This document shows positions 16,602 through 25,200 of a stretch of 33,190 nt of DNA, one piece after another (the first letter of the stretch is position 1; each line of letters starts with the position of its first letter). The stretch lies in the NCBI GenBank assembly GCA_905234045.1, contig CAJOGS010000011.1, forward strand, positions 1 through 33,190, read 5' to 3'. The notes below the pieces were generated by a model that searched no databases, was not told the DNA's origin, and was given only the letters and a program-made list of their open reading frames with translations. This stretch comes from an uncultured Selenomonadaceae bacterium (GTDB lineage Bacteria; Bacillota; Negativicutes; Selenomonadales; Selenomonadaceae). The translations under genes and the position numbers were made by a program.

Positions 16602-17107
16602 TGGAAAGTTTATTTGTCAGCGAAATAACAGTTTTGGGAATCGGCAACACGATTTTAACTGATGAAGGTTTTGGCGTCCGCGTGGTTGAATATCTGCAAC
16701 AAAATTATAATTTTCCGGAAAATGTGGCGTTGATTGACGGCGGGACTTTAGGAGTTGAACTGCAACATTTTATAATCGGTACCGAAAAACTTTTGATAAT
16801 TGATTCGATAGACGGCGGCGCGGCGGCAGGTACTACATTTCATTTGAACGGCGGCGAAATTTTAAAACATTTTACGCAGAAAATTTCAGCGCATGAAATA
16901 GGTATTCAAGATATTTTGACAATGTTGGAAATTACGGGTAAAAAAATTCCCTGCGTGGAACTTTTGGGCGCGCAACCTTACAGCCTTGACGCAGGTACAA
17001 ATTTAACTGAACCAATGCAAAAACTTCTTCCGATTTTCGCAGATAAAGCACTTGAAATTTTGAAAAATTGGGGCGTCAATTACAGCTTTAGAGAAATTAG
17101 TCAGTAG
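16601..17107 (+). CDS. hybD: Hydrogenase maturation protease (HyaD/HybD/HycI family)
   Basis: The 168-residue endopeptidase trims the C-terminus of the NiFe-hydrogenase large subunit after nickel insertion. It has GIGNTILTDEGFG (13-25) and the three expected nickel ligands: E22 in TDEGFG, D68 in IIDSIDGG and H98 in SAHEIG. It is the last gene of hypB-mntA-hepT-hybD. Its ATG overlaps the hepT stop by one base. The exact subtype (HyaD, HybD or HycI) is not resolved, so the symbol is approximate. Confidence 0.93.
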   Translation: MESLFVSEITVLGIGNTILTDEGFGVRVVEYLQQNYNFPENVALIDGGTLGVELQHFIIGTEKLLIIDSIDGGAAAGTTFHLNGGEILKHFTQKISAHEIGIQDILTMLEITGKKIPCVELLGAQPYSLDAGTNLTEPMQKLLPIFADKALEILKNWGVNYSFREISQ

Positions 17108-17183
17108 CGAATAAAAAATCAGATTAAGCACTGGAAAATTTTTTTTGTTACTTTTCAACGGTCAGCAAAGAAAAGTAATTTTA

Positions 17184-17472
17184 TTAGTGCGTGTTGAAAA
17201 ATAGCAAAAATTAGCCGGTTAAAATTACCTAACCTTTAGCAAATTTCTTTCTGTTGGATTACCCGCGCCCCAGCCCGTCTCTGTTTTTGTCTGTTATTAA
17301 AAATGCTGTAAAAGGTGGAACGCGGCTGTATTGCTGACCTGTTACCTCGTCAAACGCGAAAAACCTGACGGGCAGCAGCGTCTTTCTTTTTGGTACTTTT
17401 TCTTTGACAAGACAAAGAAAAAGTACGTTCAATAATAAAAAATTTTAAACAGACTTATTCAACACGCACTAA
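17184..17472. mobile_element. 289-bp MITE-like element with 15-bp perfect inverted ends
   Basis: TTAGTGCGTGTTGAA (17184-17198) and TTCAACACGCACTAA (17458-17472) are perfect inverted repeats. There is no ORF. The interior contains an unrelated GC-richer block (17270-17380) and a hairpin (ctttgacaagacaaag) shared with other copies. Left of it, 17108-17183 holds a remnant with cagcaaagaaaagtaa. Together with the promoter at 17487 this accounts for the 17108-17550 gap. Confidence 0.7.
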
Positions 17473-17486
17473 AAATCAAATAACAC

Positions 17487-17515
17487 TTGATTAATTTTAG
17501 AAATTTTGCTAACAT
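17487..17515 (+). promoter_or_regulatory. Candidate promoter of the coiled-coil lipoprotein gene
   Basis: TTGATT (17487-17492), a 17-base spacer and TAACAT (17510-17515), about 25 bases before the GGAGG of the lipoprotein gene and just outside the MITE-like end. Confidence 0.5.
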
Positions 17516-17550
17516 AGCACGTCGAAATTAATTATTTGGAGGTTTTCTGA

Positions 17551-18192
17551 ATGAAAAAAACATTTGCGATAATGGCAGTTGCAATGATGATGTTTGCTAC
17601 AGGTTGCGGAAAAAATACGCCGCCTGCCGCTCAAGAAGTTCAACAAAACGCCACAAACGCAGTTGAGCAAGCTAAAGAAAAAGTTGACGAGGCAAAAGAA
17701 AAAATTGACCAAGCCAAAGAAAATGCAACTCAAGCAGTAGAAACTGCACAGTCAATGCTTGAAGACGCTAAATCACTTATGGCAAAAGTCAAAGATAAAA
17801 CTGCCGACAAAACTGCCATTGCACTTGACGGCATTGTCCCGGGCATAAATATTGAAACTGTAAACGAATTACTCGGCGAACCTGTTGACAGCGACGGCAC
17901 AAATTTTGCATATTCCAACGGCATTGACGTAAAAGTTAAAGATAACATCGTTCAAGAAGTTTCAACCGCTTATAACGGACTCAATACGCCGGGAGCTGCT
18001 GCTGTCGGTATGGCTGAAGACGCACTTAAAGCAGTTTACGGCGACGGTATGACTGTTTCAACAAATGACAATGGCGAAAAAATTTATAAATTCGTCGGCA
18101 CAGACAGCCGCCGCGCCATTGAATTTACTGTAAAAGACGGTTCAGTTTCAAAAATTTCTGCTACTAATAAAATTTTTTTAGTTTTTATTTAA
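17551..18192 (+). CDS. Coiled-coil lipoprotein of unknown function
   Basis: The 213-residue protein has a lipoprotein signal ending FATGCGK (acceptor Cys 19). A heptad-like A/E/K/Q helix follows (about 30-80, with repeats like AKEKVDEAKEKIDQAKENA), then a C-terminal domain with ALDGIVPGINIETVNELLGE and GDGMTVSTNDNGEKIYKFVG. The C-terminal part resembles the small SmpA/OmlA-like fold in pattern (a GxxxxxVxxxLGxP-type start), but I would not assign it. The ATG follows ggaggttttctga. Confidence 0.75.
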   Translation: MKKTFAIMAVAMMMFATGCGKNTPPAAQEVQQNATNAVEQAKEKVDEAKEKIDQAKENATQAVETAQSMLEDAKSLMAKVKDKTADKTAIALDGIVPGINIETVNELLGEPVDSDGTNFAYSNGIDVKVKDNIVQEVSTAYNGLNTPGAAAVGMAEDALKAVYGDGMTVSTNDNGEKIYKFVGTDSRRAIEFTVKDGSVSKISATNKIFLVFI

Positions 18193-18294
18193 GTTGTAAA
18201 AAAAAATTAACGATATATTTATGCTTGTTTTACCGGATCCATAAAATCTTAGATTTTCAAGAAATTTTTTAGTTGTTTTAAGGAGGAATTTTTT

Positions 18295-18528
18295 ATGATA
18301 CCTGTACCTGTTATTGTAAGCGGTCTGGTTACACTTGGCGGGGCACTGATTAAAGAATACTTCGACACTAAAAGAAATCGTGATAATAACATTGCAAGCG
18401 TTGTCAAAACCGGAATTATAGTAGTTACCACAGGAGTTACCGTCTCTAAAATTTTTGGAAATAAAAGTGAAACATCAATGAAGATAGGACACGGCGATTC
18501 ATATTTACAGCTACAAGGCAGAAAATAA
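18295..18528 (+). CDS. Small protein with hydrophobic N-terminus, unknown
   Basis: The 77-residue protein (MIPVPVIVSGLVTLGGALIK at the start) has a hydrophobic stretch at 3-20, a short charged segment with EYFDTKRNRDNN, and a second Val/Thr-rich stretch at about 38-54. A strong AGGAGG eight bases before the ATG supports expression. It is flanked by a lipoprotein gene and a terminator. I recognise no family. Confidence 0.65.
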   Translation: MIPVPVIVSGLVTLGGALIKEYFDTKRNRDNNIASVVKTGIIVVTTGVTVSKIFGNKSETSMKIGHGDSYLQLQGRK

Positions 18529-18550
18529 TAAATATTATAATTTTTCAGTA

Positions 18551-18597
18551 AAAAAGCGGCTCAACCTTCAAGGTTAAGCCGCTGATTTTTTTTGTAA
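18551..18597. terminator. Bidirectional terminator between convergent genes
   Basis: AGCGGCTCAACCTT (18555-18568) pairs with AAGGTTAAGCCGCT around one base, with one mismatch. Poly-T follows on the plus strand and a preceding aaaaa run serves the minus strand. It separates the small plus-strand gene from the GltD-like gene. Confidence 0.85.
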
Positions 18598-18599
18598 AT

Positions 18600-19829
18600 T
18601 TAAGCGCGTTTTGATTGTAAATATTCGTCGATAGCCTTTGCAACTTGTTTTGAATAGTTGACGGCAAGCACAACATTTTTTGAACCGACAACAACGTCGC
18701 CGCTTGCAAAAACGCCGTCTATTGAAGTGCGTCCCTGTTCGTCAACCACGATTAAGCCTTTTTCCGAAACTTTCAAAGAACGGCTTGTATTGACGATTTT
18801 ATCTTTTGGACCTTGACTGATGGCAATAATCGTGCTGTCCGCCTTCATCAGTACCGGCTCTTCTTCACGAACTAAATTACCTTCGTCGTCATAAATACGC
18901 GGCGTCAAAATTGGTCCTTCTTCGGTAAATTCTTTAATCGCCATACCTTGTTGAATTTCGATTCCGTCAACTGCGGCGTAATCTAATTCACGTTGACTGG
19001 CGGCGATTCTTTGGCGGCGGGCATAAAGTGTAACATGACGGCTGCCCATTCTTACAACAGTTCTTGCAACGTCGATAGCCGAATTGCCCGCGCCGATTAT
19101 TGCAACCGTGTCGCCCAAGTCATAAGCCTCAGGATTTTGCAAATAGTCAACTGCAAAATGAACGTTGCCGAGAGATTCGCCCTTGCAGTGCGTGCGATTT
19201 GGACGCCAAACGCCTGTACCGATAAAAATTGCGTCGTAGCCGTCCATAAATAAATCTTCCAAATGCAACGCGCCGCCGATTGAAGTATTTGGGCGGAAAT
19301 GTATTCCCCATTCGCGCAACTTCGCTTGGTATCTGTCAAGGATAATTCGCGGCAGACGAAATGCAGGAATACCATAACGCATCATTCCGCCGATTTTGTC
19401 CATACGTTCAAAAATAGTGATTCTGTGTCCGAGTGCGGCAAGTTTTATCGCAATGGTAAGCCCTGCAGGACCTGCGCCGATAATCGCCACGCGCTGTCCG
19501 GTGTCAGGCAATTTTTCAAGTTTTGCTCTGTCAAAATATGAATCTGAAATGTAATGCTCAATGTTTGGAATTTGAACGGCTGTACCTTCCTTGCGTTTGC
19601 CTTGAATACAGTTGCCTTCGCATTGGTGTTCGTGGTCACAGACAAGCGAACAAACTATTGACAGAGGATTATTATCAAAAAGCATTTGCCCCGCTTCTTG
19701 CGTTTGCCCTGCAAGAAACAGCCGTATCATTTCGGGTATATTTGTTTGAATTGGACAACCTTTTAAGCGGCACAGCGGCTTTTTACATTGCAAGCATCGC
19801 CGCGCCTCTTCAATTACGTGCATTGCCAT
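18600..19829 (-). CDS. GltD-like FAD/NAD(P)-dependent oxidoreductase
   Basis: The 409-residue protein has an N-terminal iron-sulfur domain (C12, C15, C20, C25 and C60, C64, C70, C74). A FAD-binding site (VAIIGAGPAGL, about 114-124), an NAD(P) site (VAIIGAGNSAIDVA, near 250) and the C-terminal flavin motif DGVFASGDVVVGSKNVV follow. This is the glutamate synthase small-subunit/NfnB/SudA architecture. It transfers electrons between NAD(P)H and a partner, but no gltB or NfnA gene is adjacent, so its partner and reaction are open. It is shorter than typical GltD (about 470). The start follows ctacaacgaagggag, the leader also seen before sdhB. Confidence 0.85.
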   Translation of the reverse strand: MAMHVIEEARRCLQCKKPLCRLKGCPIQTNIPEMIRLFLAGQTQEAGQMLFDNNPLSIVCSLVCDHEHQCEGNCIQGKRKEGTAVQIPNIEHYISDSYFDRAKLEKLPDTGQRVAIIGAGPAGLTIAIKLAALGHRITIFERMDKIGGMMRYGIPAFRLPRIILDRYQAKLREWGIHFRPNTSIGGALHLEDLFMDGYDAIFIGTGVWRPNRTHCKGESLGNVHFAVDYLQNPEAYDLGDTVAIIGAGNSAIDVARTVVRMGSRHVTLYARRQRIAASQRELDYAAVDGIEIQQGMAIKEFTEEGPILTPRIYDDEGNLVREEEPVLMKADSTIIAISQGPKDKIVNTSRSLKVSEKGLIVVDEQGRTSIDGVFASGDVVVGSKNVVLAVNYSKQVAKAIDEYLQSKRA

Positions 19830-19849
19830 TAGAATTTCTCCCTTCGTTG

Positions 19850-19886
19850 TAGTGGGGTAGTTGTGTAGTGGGATAGTGTTGTAGTT
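19850..19886 (-). repeat. Single arm of an octamer repeat before the GltD-like gene
   Basis: Plus-strand units are tagtgggg, tagttgtg, tagtggga and tagtgttg. Only the arm next to the ribosome site is present; where the other arm would be, a MITE-like sequence begins (about 19912). Confidence 0.7.
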
Positions 19887-19911
19887 AAAATTTTTGTAAC
19901 GTTTGCAAATA

Positions 19912-20280
19912 TTGGAAAGTTTTTCTTTTGTTACTTTTCAACAGTCAGCAAAGAAAAAGTACTTTAAATTAAAATAATTCAAGAAACAAATTTAAAAACA
20001 GTCTTTTTCAACACGCCATAGGTGCTGTTGGATAATACAAATTTTTTTATTTTTTTAAATGTACTTTCTTTTTTCCGAAGCAAAAAAAGTACTAAAGAGC
20101 ATGCCTTGCTACGCAAGCCACGCAAGTACCAAAGAAAAAGTGCTTTTTGGAATGGTTGCGGCACGCTCTTAGTAGGTAAGCTCCTTGCGCGGTTGCGTAG
20201 CAAGCGTGCTCTCCTAAGGTCGCACGAACATTACCGCACGCCCTTAGTAAGTAATTTCCGTCCGCACTTTGCGGATTTTT
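19912..20280. mobile_element. Two abutting MITE-like elements
   Basis: A right-hand end (tttttcaacacgccata, to about 20019) directly meets a left-hand end (taggtgctgttggataatac, from 20019). The second one contains the module aatgtactttcttttttccg and hairpins made of gcaagc/gcttgc-type repeats, and ends in a gtccgcactttgcggat hairpin. No gene is seen in the 19830-20332 gap. Confidence 0.55.
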
Positions 20281-20308
20281 GAGAAATATTTTGAATTATT
20301 CAAAACTT

Positions 20309-20343
20309 CCTAACCACTATCCATCTAGCCATCTAACCACTAA
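20309..20343 (-). repeat. Octamer repeat arm overlapping the mnmA stop codon
   Basis: On the minus strand the units tagtggtt, tagatggc, tagatgga and tagtggtt begin inside the last codons of mnmA, so that Ile-Ser-Gly-stop is encoded by attagtggttag. Only one arm is present. Confidence 0.7.
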
Positions 20344-21394
20344 TCACCGCGCCGCCCAAAACTTCATCGCCGTCATAAAAAACTACAGACTGTCCGGCAG
20401 TAATTGCGCGTTGCGGTTCATTAAATTTTACTGTAAGATTGTTTTCAATTTGCTCAACGGTACAATCAGCAACTCTGAAACCGTAGCGAATTTTGCATTG
20501 AAGGCGCGCAGGAAATTCAGGCTGATAAATCCAGTGAACATTTTCAGCAGTCAAACTTTCTGAAAAAGTTTCAGCATTACTGCCGACAATTACGCGCCGT
20601 TTTTCCACGTCCAATCTTAAAACGTACAGAGGATTTTCCGCCGCAATTCCCAAGCCTTTGCGTTGTCCAATCGTATAATTTGCTACGCCGTCATGATGTC
20701 CCAAAACTTTTCCGGCAGTGTCTACAATTTCGCCTGCTTCCAAAGCGTCCGCGTCTTCGGCGCGTTCCAAAATAAAATTTTTATAATCGTCATTCGGCAC
20801 AAAACAAATTTCTTGACTGTCTTTTTTATGCGCGGAAATTAATTTCAAATTTTCGGCAAGTTCCCGCGTTTTTGTTTTGGAAAATTCGCCCAAAGGCAAA
20901 ATAATTTTTGAAAGTTTTTCCGGCGTCAAATTGTAAAGCACGTACGACTGATCTTTTTTCAAGTCAACGGCTTTTTTTAATTTGAATCTGCCGTCTTCAA
21001 AAATAACGCGGGCATAATGTCCCGTTGCCAAATAATCCGCGCCCGATTCGATTGCAAAATCTAAAAGTTTGCCGAATTTAATTTTTTTGTTACATTCAAC
21101 GCAAGGGTTAGGCGTACGCCCGCGCAAATATTCTTCAACAAAATAATTTTCAATTTCTGCGCGAAAAATTTCTCGGAAGTCCGCCACGTAATGTTTAATT
21201 CCCAACTGCGCGGCAACCGTTTTGGCGTCTCGAATTTCGGCAGAACTGCAACAACTGCGCTCATTAAATTCATCAGTCTCAAGCCACATTGTCACGCCGA
21301 AAACTTCAAAGCCCTGTTGAATCAAAAGAGCCGCCGTCAGTGAACTGTCAACGCCGCCGCTCATTGCAACGGCAACTTTTTTTTTGCCTTCCAT
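20333..21394 (-). CDS. mnmA: tRNA-specific 2-thiouridylase MnmA
   Basis: The 353-residue enzyme thiolates U34 of Lys, Glu and Gln tRNAs. It has the PP-loop SGGVDS (12-17), the catalytic cysteines C98 in NPCVECN and C197 in EICFVPNDDY, and the GHYAR and IGQRKGLG stretches of the family. Length is normal. The ATG at 21394 follows gaggagac; a TTG at 21412 in the same frame falls within the ribosome site. The last residues (VISG) and the TAG stop are encoded by repeat sequence, so the native C-terminus may have been replaced. Confidence 0.95.
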   Translation of the reverse strand: MEGKKKVAVAMSGGVDSSLTAALLIQQGFEVFGVTMWLETDEFNERSCCSSAEIRDAKTVAAQLGIKHYVADFREIFRAEIENYFVEEYLRGRTPNPCVECNKKIKFGKLLDFAIESGADYLATGHYARVIFEDGRFKLKKAVDLKKDQSYVLYNLTPEKLSKIILPLGEFSKTKTRELAENLKLISAHKKDSQEICFVPNDDYKNFILERAEDADALEAGEIVDTAGKVLGHHDGVANYTIGQRKGLGIAAENPLYVLRLDVEKRRVIVGSNAETFSESLTAENVHWIYQPEFPARLQCKIRYGFRVADCTVEQIENNLTVKFNEPQRAITAGQSVVFYDGDEVLGGAVISG

Positions 21395-21446
21395 AAAAAA
21401 ACGTCTCCTCAAAAATTTGTAAGTGGACGCCGAAAATTTTAAAGTT

Positions 21447-21527
21447 TCATTGAATAAAAAGAGCCGCTGTCAATGAGCTGTAAACACCGCCACTCATTGC
21501 AACGGCAACTTTTCTGAAGTTCGCCAT
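21447..21527 (-). pseudogene. Duplicated 5' fragment of mnmA
   Basis: Just upstream of mnmA, on the same strand, a second copy of its first ~26 codons reads MANFRKVAVAMSGGVYSSLT followed by AALFIQ and a stop. It matches KVAVAMSGGVDSSLTAALLI of the intact gene, but the PP-loop Asp is Tyr and the frame ends at TGA. There is no ribosome site. It lies between mnmA and the chemotaxis gene and cannot encode an enzyme. Confidence 0.85.
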
Positions 21528-21533
21528 ATTAGA

Positions 21534-22061
21534 TTATCTCATTGCCTCGATATAATTTTGCAAATCTTCAATAGCTTTCATTGCGCGTTTGAGGTTATCC
21601 AAAATTTCTGACGTGGAAGTAGCCTGTTCGGAACTGACTTTGCCGGTATGTTCAATAGTCTTTGAAATTTCAGCAACTGCAACGTTCATTTGATTCAAAG
21701 TCTGTTGAATCTTTTCCGTAGCTTCGCGGGATTGTTCGGCAAGTTTACGAACTTCTTCAGCAACGACAGCAAAACCGCGTCCTTGTTCACCTGCGCGCGC
21801 CGCTTCAATAGCCGCGTTCAAACCGAGCAAATTAGTTTGTCCCGCAATGTTTGTAATGAAGTCGATAACTTTAACTGTATCGTCATTTTTTTCTTGCAGG
21901 AATTTTGCCTGTTTGATAGCCTCTTGACCGGCAGTAGCGAGAGTGTTTGCACTTTTGGCAACGCTTGCAACCGCGTCTGTAACGGTATTGGTTACGTGTA
22001 CAATTTCATCAATAGAGTTTTTCAAGCGATCATACGCCTTGTCTTGATCAATATCTGCCAA
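21534..22061 (-). CDS. Short soluble methyl-accepting chemotaxis signalling domain
   Basis: The 175-residue protein is all helix. It contains the conserved receptor tip (about 69-98: [20 protein letters not shown] and [15 protein letters not shown]) that contacts CheA and CheW. It has no membrane segment and no recognisable sensor or HAMP domain, so it is about the size of the signalling hairpin only. The start is a TTG after aggggga; no in-frame ATG lies upstream. It may be a cytoplasmic receptor sensing through a partner, or a truncated receptor. The frame is clean and the ribosome site intact, so I treat it as a gene. Confidence 0.8.
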   Translation of the reverse strand: MADIDQDKAYDRLKNSIDEIVHVTNTVTDAVASVAKSANTLATAGQEAIKQAKFLQEKNDDTVKVIDFITNIAGQTNLLGLNAAIEAARAGEQGRGFAVVAEEVRKLAEQSREATEKIQQTLNQMNVAVAEISKTIEHTGKVSSEQATSTSEILDNLKRAMKAIEDLQNYIEAMR

Positions 22062-22199
22062 AGTAATTTCCCCCTATAAATTAATCTACAAAGATATTCA
22101 ACATTTGATATAAAAATCCTTTCGTAAAAAAAAAAGTTGTTGCAAACTGTCAGTAAAATTCAGAATTTTATATTTACAGGAATGTTTGAAAATTTTTTA

Positions 22200-22336
22200 T
22201 TAGTGTGTGTTGAAAAATGCTATTTTTACTGATGAAAATTTTTTTATTTTGAAATGTACTTTTCGTTGTTGCGTCAAAGAAAAATTTACCAAAATACACC
22301 ACTATCACACTATCACACTACCGCACTACCACACTA
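22200..22336. repeat. MITE-like left end followed by one octamer-repeat arm
   Basis: tagtgtgtgttgaaaaatgc (from 22200) with an internal tgtacttttcgttgttgcgtc resembles the copy at 3632. From 22299 comes accactatcacactatcaca and further units of that arm, with no matching left arm. The rest of the 22062-22406 gap is AT-rich with a terminator; no gene is seen. Confidence 0.55.
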
Positions 22337-22386
22337 AAAAAGCCGCGTTTTCATCGCATTAAACGATTAGAGCGCGGCTTTTTTAA
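22336..22386 (-). terminator. Terminator of the carboxylesterase pseudogene
   Basis: aaaaaagccgcg (about 22336-22347) pairs with cgcggctttttta (about 22373-22385) around a 25-base loop, giving a GC stem followed by T on the minus strand. Confidence 0.7.
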
Positions 22387-22406
22387 ATATTTTAGTCTAA
22401 AATTTT

Positions 22407-23975
22407 TTAGCTTTCATAAACATAGCGCAAGGCATTTAAATTTTCTGTGTTTAAATCTTTGTGACAAATGCAACCTTTAGAATTTAATTCCATAGTTTGG
22501 CGATTGTCGGCAGAATATTTTTCCCAGTGCGGAATCAATTCATTGTCAGGGTTTCCGGTTTTTGCAAACGCTGTCCACGTCTTTTGAATAATGGTTGAAA
22601 ATTTTTTATCGGGATTGGGACAAAATGCCTCATCGGGATTGTAAAAAGTAAACGCTAAATCTAAGCCGTGACACGAACGCAAGCCTTCAGTTGAAGACTG
22701 TTCACTGAACAAATAATAATAAACATCGTTAAATTGAGATTGATATTCAGCCGCCAATTCTTGACTGACGCGCCAATCTAATTGCGTTAAAAAGTCGCCG
22801 TAAGTGTCGGAAGTATCGGGGCGATTGTTAAGCCAACCTTTGTAAATTTCTTCCGCAGTGCGTTTTTTATATCTTGAAAGAATCGCAGAATTAACTTGCG
22901 GATTTTCTCTAAATATGTCAAAAAGATTTTCATCAGCCAACAGGAACGCCCGCCATTCATCGGCAGTAGTTCCCAGTAAAATTTTAATTTCACGCGCCGC
23001 GCCGTCTTTGTATGCCTTGAAAGGATCGCTGGGAATAAATTTACCGTCGCAAGTCGGCATAAAATCCATTAACCTGATACCGCGTGCTTCTGCAAATTTT
23101 GCGTAAATATTTTTAAGTTCGGCGGCAGATTTTTTCATAAGGTCGTTCATATTTTTTGCGCCGCTTAATGCCATAAAATCTTTTGCAACTTCAGCTGAAA
23201 ATTCCGGCAAAGTATACAAACCTGAAGTGCCATTGCAAAATTGCTTTATCGAAAAGACCTTTGGCGGCAGGCATAACCGTCAACAACGAACATGAAGCAG
23301 AGCCGGCACTTTCGCCAAAAATTGTAATGTTGTCAGGATTCCCGCCAAATTCTGCGATATTTTCTTTAACCCACTTCAACGCCGCCAGTTGATCCTTTAT
23401 GCCGAGATAGCCGGTATCTTCAAAGGCGGGATCAATGCTTGCGAAATTCATAAAGCCGAAAATGTTCATTCGATAATCAAAACTTACCAAAACAACATCA
23501 TTAGCCGCCGCAAAATTACTGCCGTTATAAATTGCGTCGCTTGCACTTTCAAAAGCAAATGCGCCGCCGTGAATAAAGAACATTACCGGCTTATTTTTGC
23601 CTTCGCCGCGTGTCCAAATATTCAGCGTCAAACAATCTTCACTTTGAGCGATTTTTGGGGAATTTTTATCAGAATCAATAATCATAACGGCCTTATTGCC
23701 GAATTTTTTAGTGTCGAAAGTTTTATTTACGGTTTCAAAGGTTGAGGAGCTTGCCAACGTAATTTTTTTACAGGCGGTTGAGCGTAGGGAACACCCAGCC
23801 ACGTTTTTACGCCGTTTTTATCAAGAAAACCGTTAAAAGTGCCGTAACGAGTTTTGACACTGCAATTATCTGCGGCAAAAACTTTTTCGTCCGGCAAAAG
23901 TCCAACTGCATTGACTGCCAAAAATCAAACTGCGGCAGTTTTTATAAAGTCTCTGCGGTTTAATTTTTGAGTCAC
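22407..23975 (-). pseudogene. Tat-exported type-B carboxylesterase, broken by three lesions
   Basis: The pieces together give a PnbA-like carboxylesterase of about 520 residues. A GTG at 23975 opens a twin-arginine signal (MTQKLNRRDFIKTAAV), then an in-frame TGA (23925-23927) where a sense codon is expected. The frame resumes through WLGVPYAQPPVKKLRW. A frameshift near 23738 leads into EDCLTLNIWTRG, FFIHGGAF and the nucleophile motif GESAGSAS. A second frameshift near 23230 (after DKAILQ) leads into GTSGLYTLPEFS and on to a normal C-terminus with the likely catalytic His in CHGLDLAF. Such enzymes cleave esters. Three independent lesions argue for real decay, although long stretches are still well conserved. 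Confidence 0.88.
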
Positions 23976-24002
23976 AATAACACAACCTTTAAAATAAATT
24001 TT

Positions 24003-24126
24003 TAGATGACCAGATGGTTAGATGGTTAGATAGTTAGTGGTTAGTGGTTGGTAAAAAAAATATTTTAGTGAATAAATTTAACACTAAAGATTTTACCAAC
24101 TAACAACTACCTGCTACCTGCTACTA
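24003..24126 (-). repeat. Hairpin repeat at the fliG stop codon
   Basis: On the minus strand the fliG stop TAG starts tagtagc, aggtagc, aggtagt, tgttagt (24093-24126). After an AT-rich loop the complementary arm accaacc, actaacc, atctaacc, atctggtc follows (24003-24052). TTGGTAAAA and TTTTACCAA close the stem. The period is 7 in part and 8 in part. Confidence 0.75.
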
Positions 24127-25152
24127 AACCATCATTTCATCAGACTGACCGCGATTAATGACAATTTCGCCCTTGTCTTCAAGTGAACGAATGACATTTA
24201 CAACTTTCATCTGTGCTTCTTCAACGTCACGGATTTTAACAGGTCCCATGTAAGAAAGTTCTTCTTTGAGCATTTCGGCGGCACGTTTTGACATATTTTT
24301 GAAAATTTTGTTTGTGGCGTCTTCGGTCGTCGCCTTCATTGCAAGTGCCAATTCTTTTGTATCGACTTGACGTAAAACAATTTGCATGGAGCGGTCGTCC
24401 AAAAGTACAATATCCTCGAATACGAACATAAGTTTTTTGATTTCTTCCGCAAGTTCCGGATCGTCCACTTCCAAAGATTCGATAATTGCTTTTTCCGTCG
24501 AACGGTCTACGCGGTTCAAAACTTCGACAATCGCAGGTACGCCGCCGGCGGTTGTAAAATCTTGAGTAAGCATTGAAGAAATTTTCTTTTCCAAAACGCG
24601 CTCAACTTCACGAATAACATCAGGCGAAGTTCTATCCATCATTGCAATTCTTTTTGCAACGTCGGCTTGCATTTCGGTTGAAAGTCCCGACATAATAATT
24701 GCCGCTTGGTCGGGTTCAAGGTACGCCATAACCAATGCTATTGTTTGCGGGTGTTCGTTTTGTATGAAGTTCAAAAGTTGCGACGGGTCTATTTTCTTCA
24801 AGAAATCGAACGGGCGAACTTGCAGACTTGTTGTCAAGCGGTTCAAAATGCCGGTTGCGCGTTCCGAGCCCAATGCTTTTTCCAAAACGCCCTGCGCGTA
24901 TTCCAAGCCGCCGGTTGAAATATAATCGCTTGCCATTGCCATTTGATAAAATTCGCTGATAACTTCGGCTTTATCTTCCGCGCTGACTTGCTTATTGTTT
25001 GCAATTTCCAGTGTGATACTTTCTATTTCGTCGTCGTCCAAATGTTCAAAAAGTTTAGCTGCGTATTCGCCGCCTATCGCTATAAAAAGTATGGCGGCTT
25101 TTTCGTGTGCCGACATATTTTTAGATTCGCCGTACATATCTTCTTTAGGCAT
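24124..25152 (-). CDS. fliG: Flagellar motor switch protein FliG
   Basis: The 342-residue C-ring protein couples the rotor to the stators. It has the EHPQTIAL motif (133-140) of the middle domain, GGVPAIVEVLNRVDRSTEK, and the charged C-terminal torque helix region (FVFEDIVLLDDRSMQIVLR). I start at the ATG at 25152, which follows gagcgactgaaaggagc; the longer frame to 25233 would translate an octamer repeat. It is the last flagellar gene here: the usual next genes fliH and fliI are missing and a dead carboxylesterase follows. Confidence 0.95.
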   Translation of the reverse strand: MPKEDMYGESKNMSAHEKAAILFIAIGGEYAAKLFEHLDDDEIESITLEIANNKQVSAEDKAEVISEFYQMAMASDYISTGGLEYAQGVLEKALGSERATGILNRLTTSLQVRPFDFLKKIDPSQLLNFIQNEHPQTIALVMAYLEPDQAAIIMSGLSTEMQADVAKRIAMMDRTSPDVIREVERVLEKKISSMLTQDFTTAGGVPAIVEVLNRVDRSTEKAIIESLEVDDPELAEEIKKLMFVFEDIVLLDDRSMQIVLRQVDTKELALAMKATTEDATNKIFKNMSKRAAEMLKEELSYMGPVKIRDVEEAQMKVVNVIRSLEDKGEIVINRGQSDEMMV

Positions 25153-25200
25153 AAAAATTGCTCCTTTCAGTCGCTCATAGCGAGAGAATTGTACAGTTTT

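Noticed and set aside
17270-17380. Possible small RNA or tRNA in the GC-richer block of the 289-bp element
   Set aside because: I could not find a cloverleaf or a known RNA motif; it is reported only as element interior.
23925-23927. In-frame TGA as selenocysteine or recoded codon
   Set aside because: It falls in the signal peptide of a gene with two further frameshifts, so a nonsense mutation is simpler.
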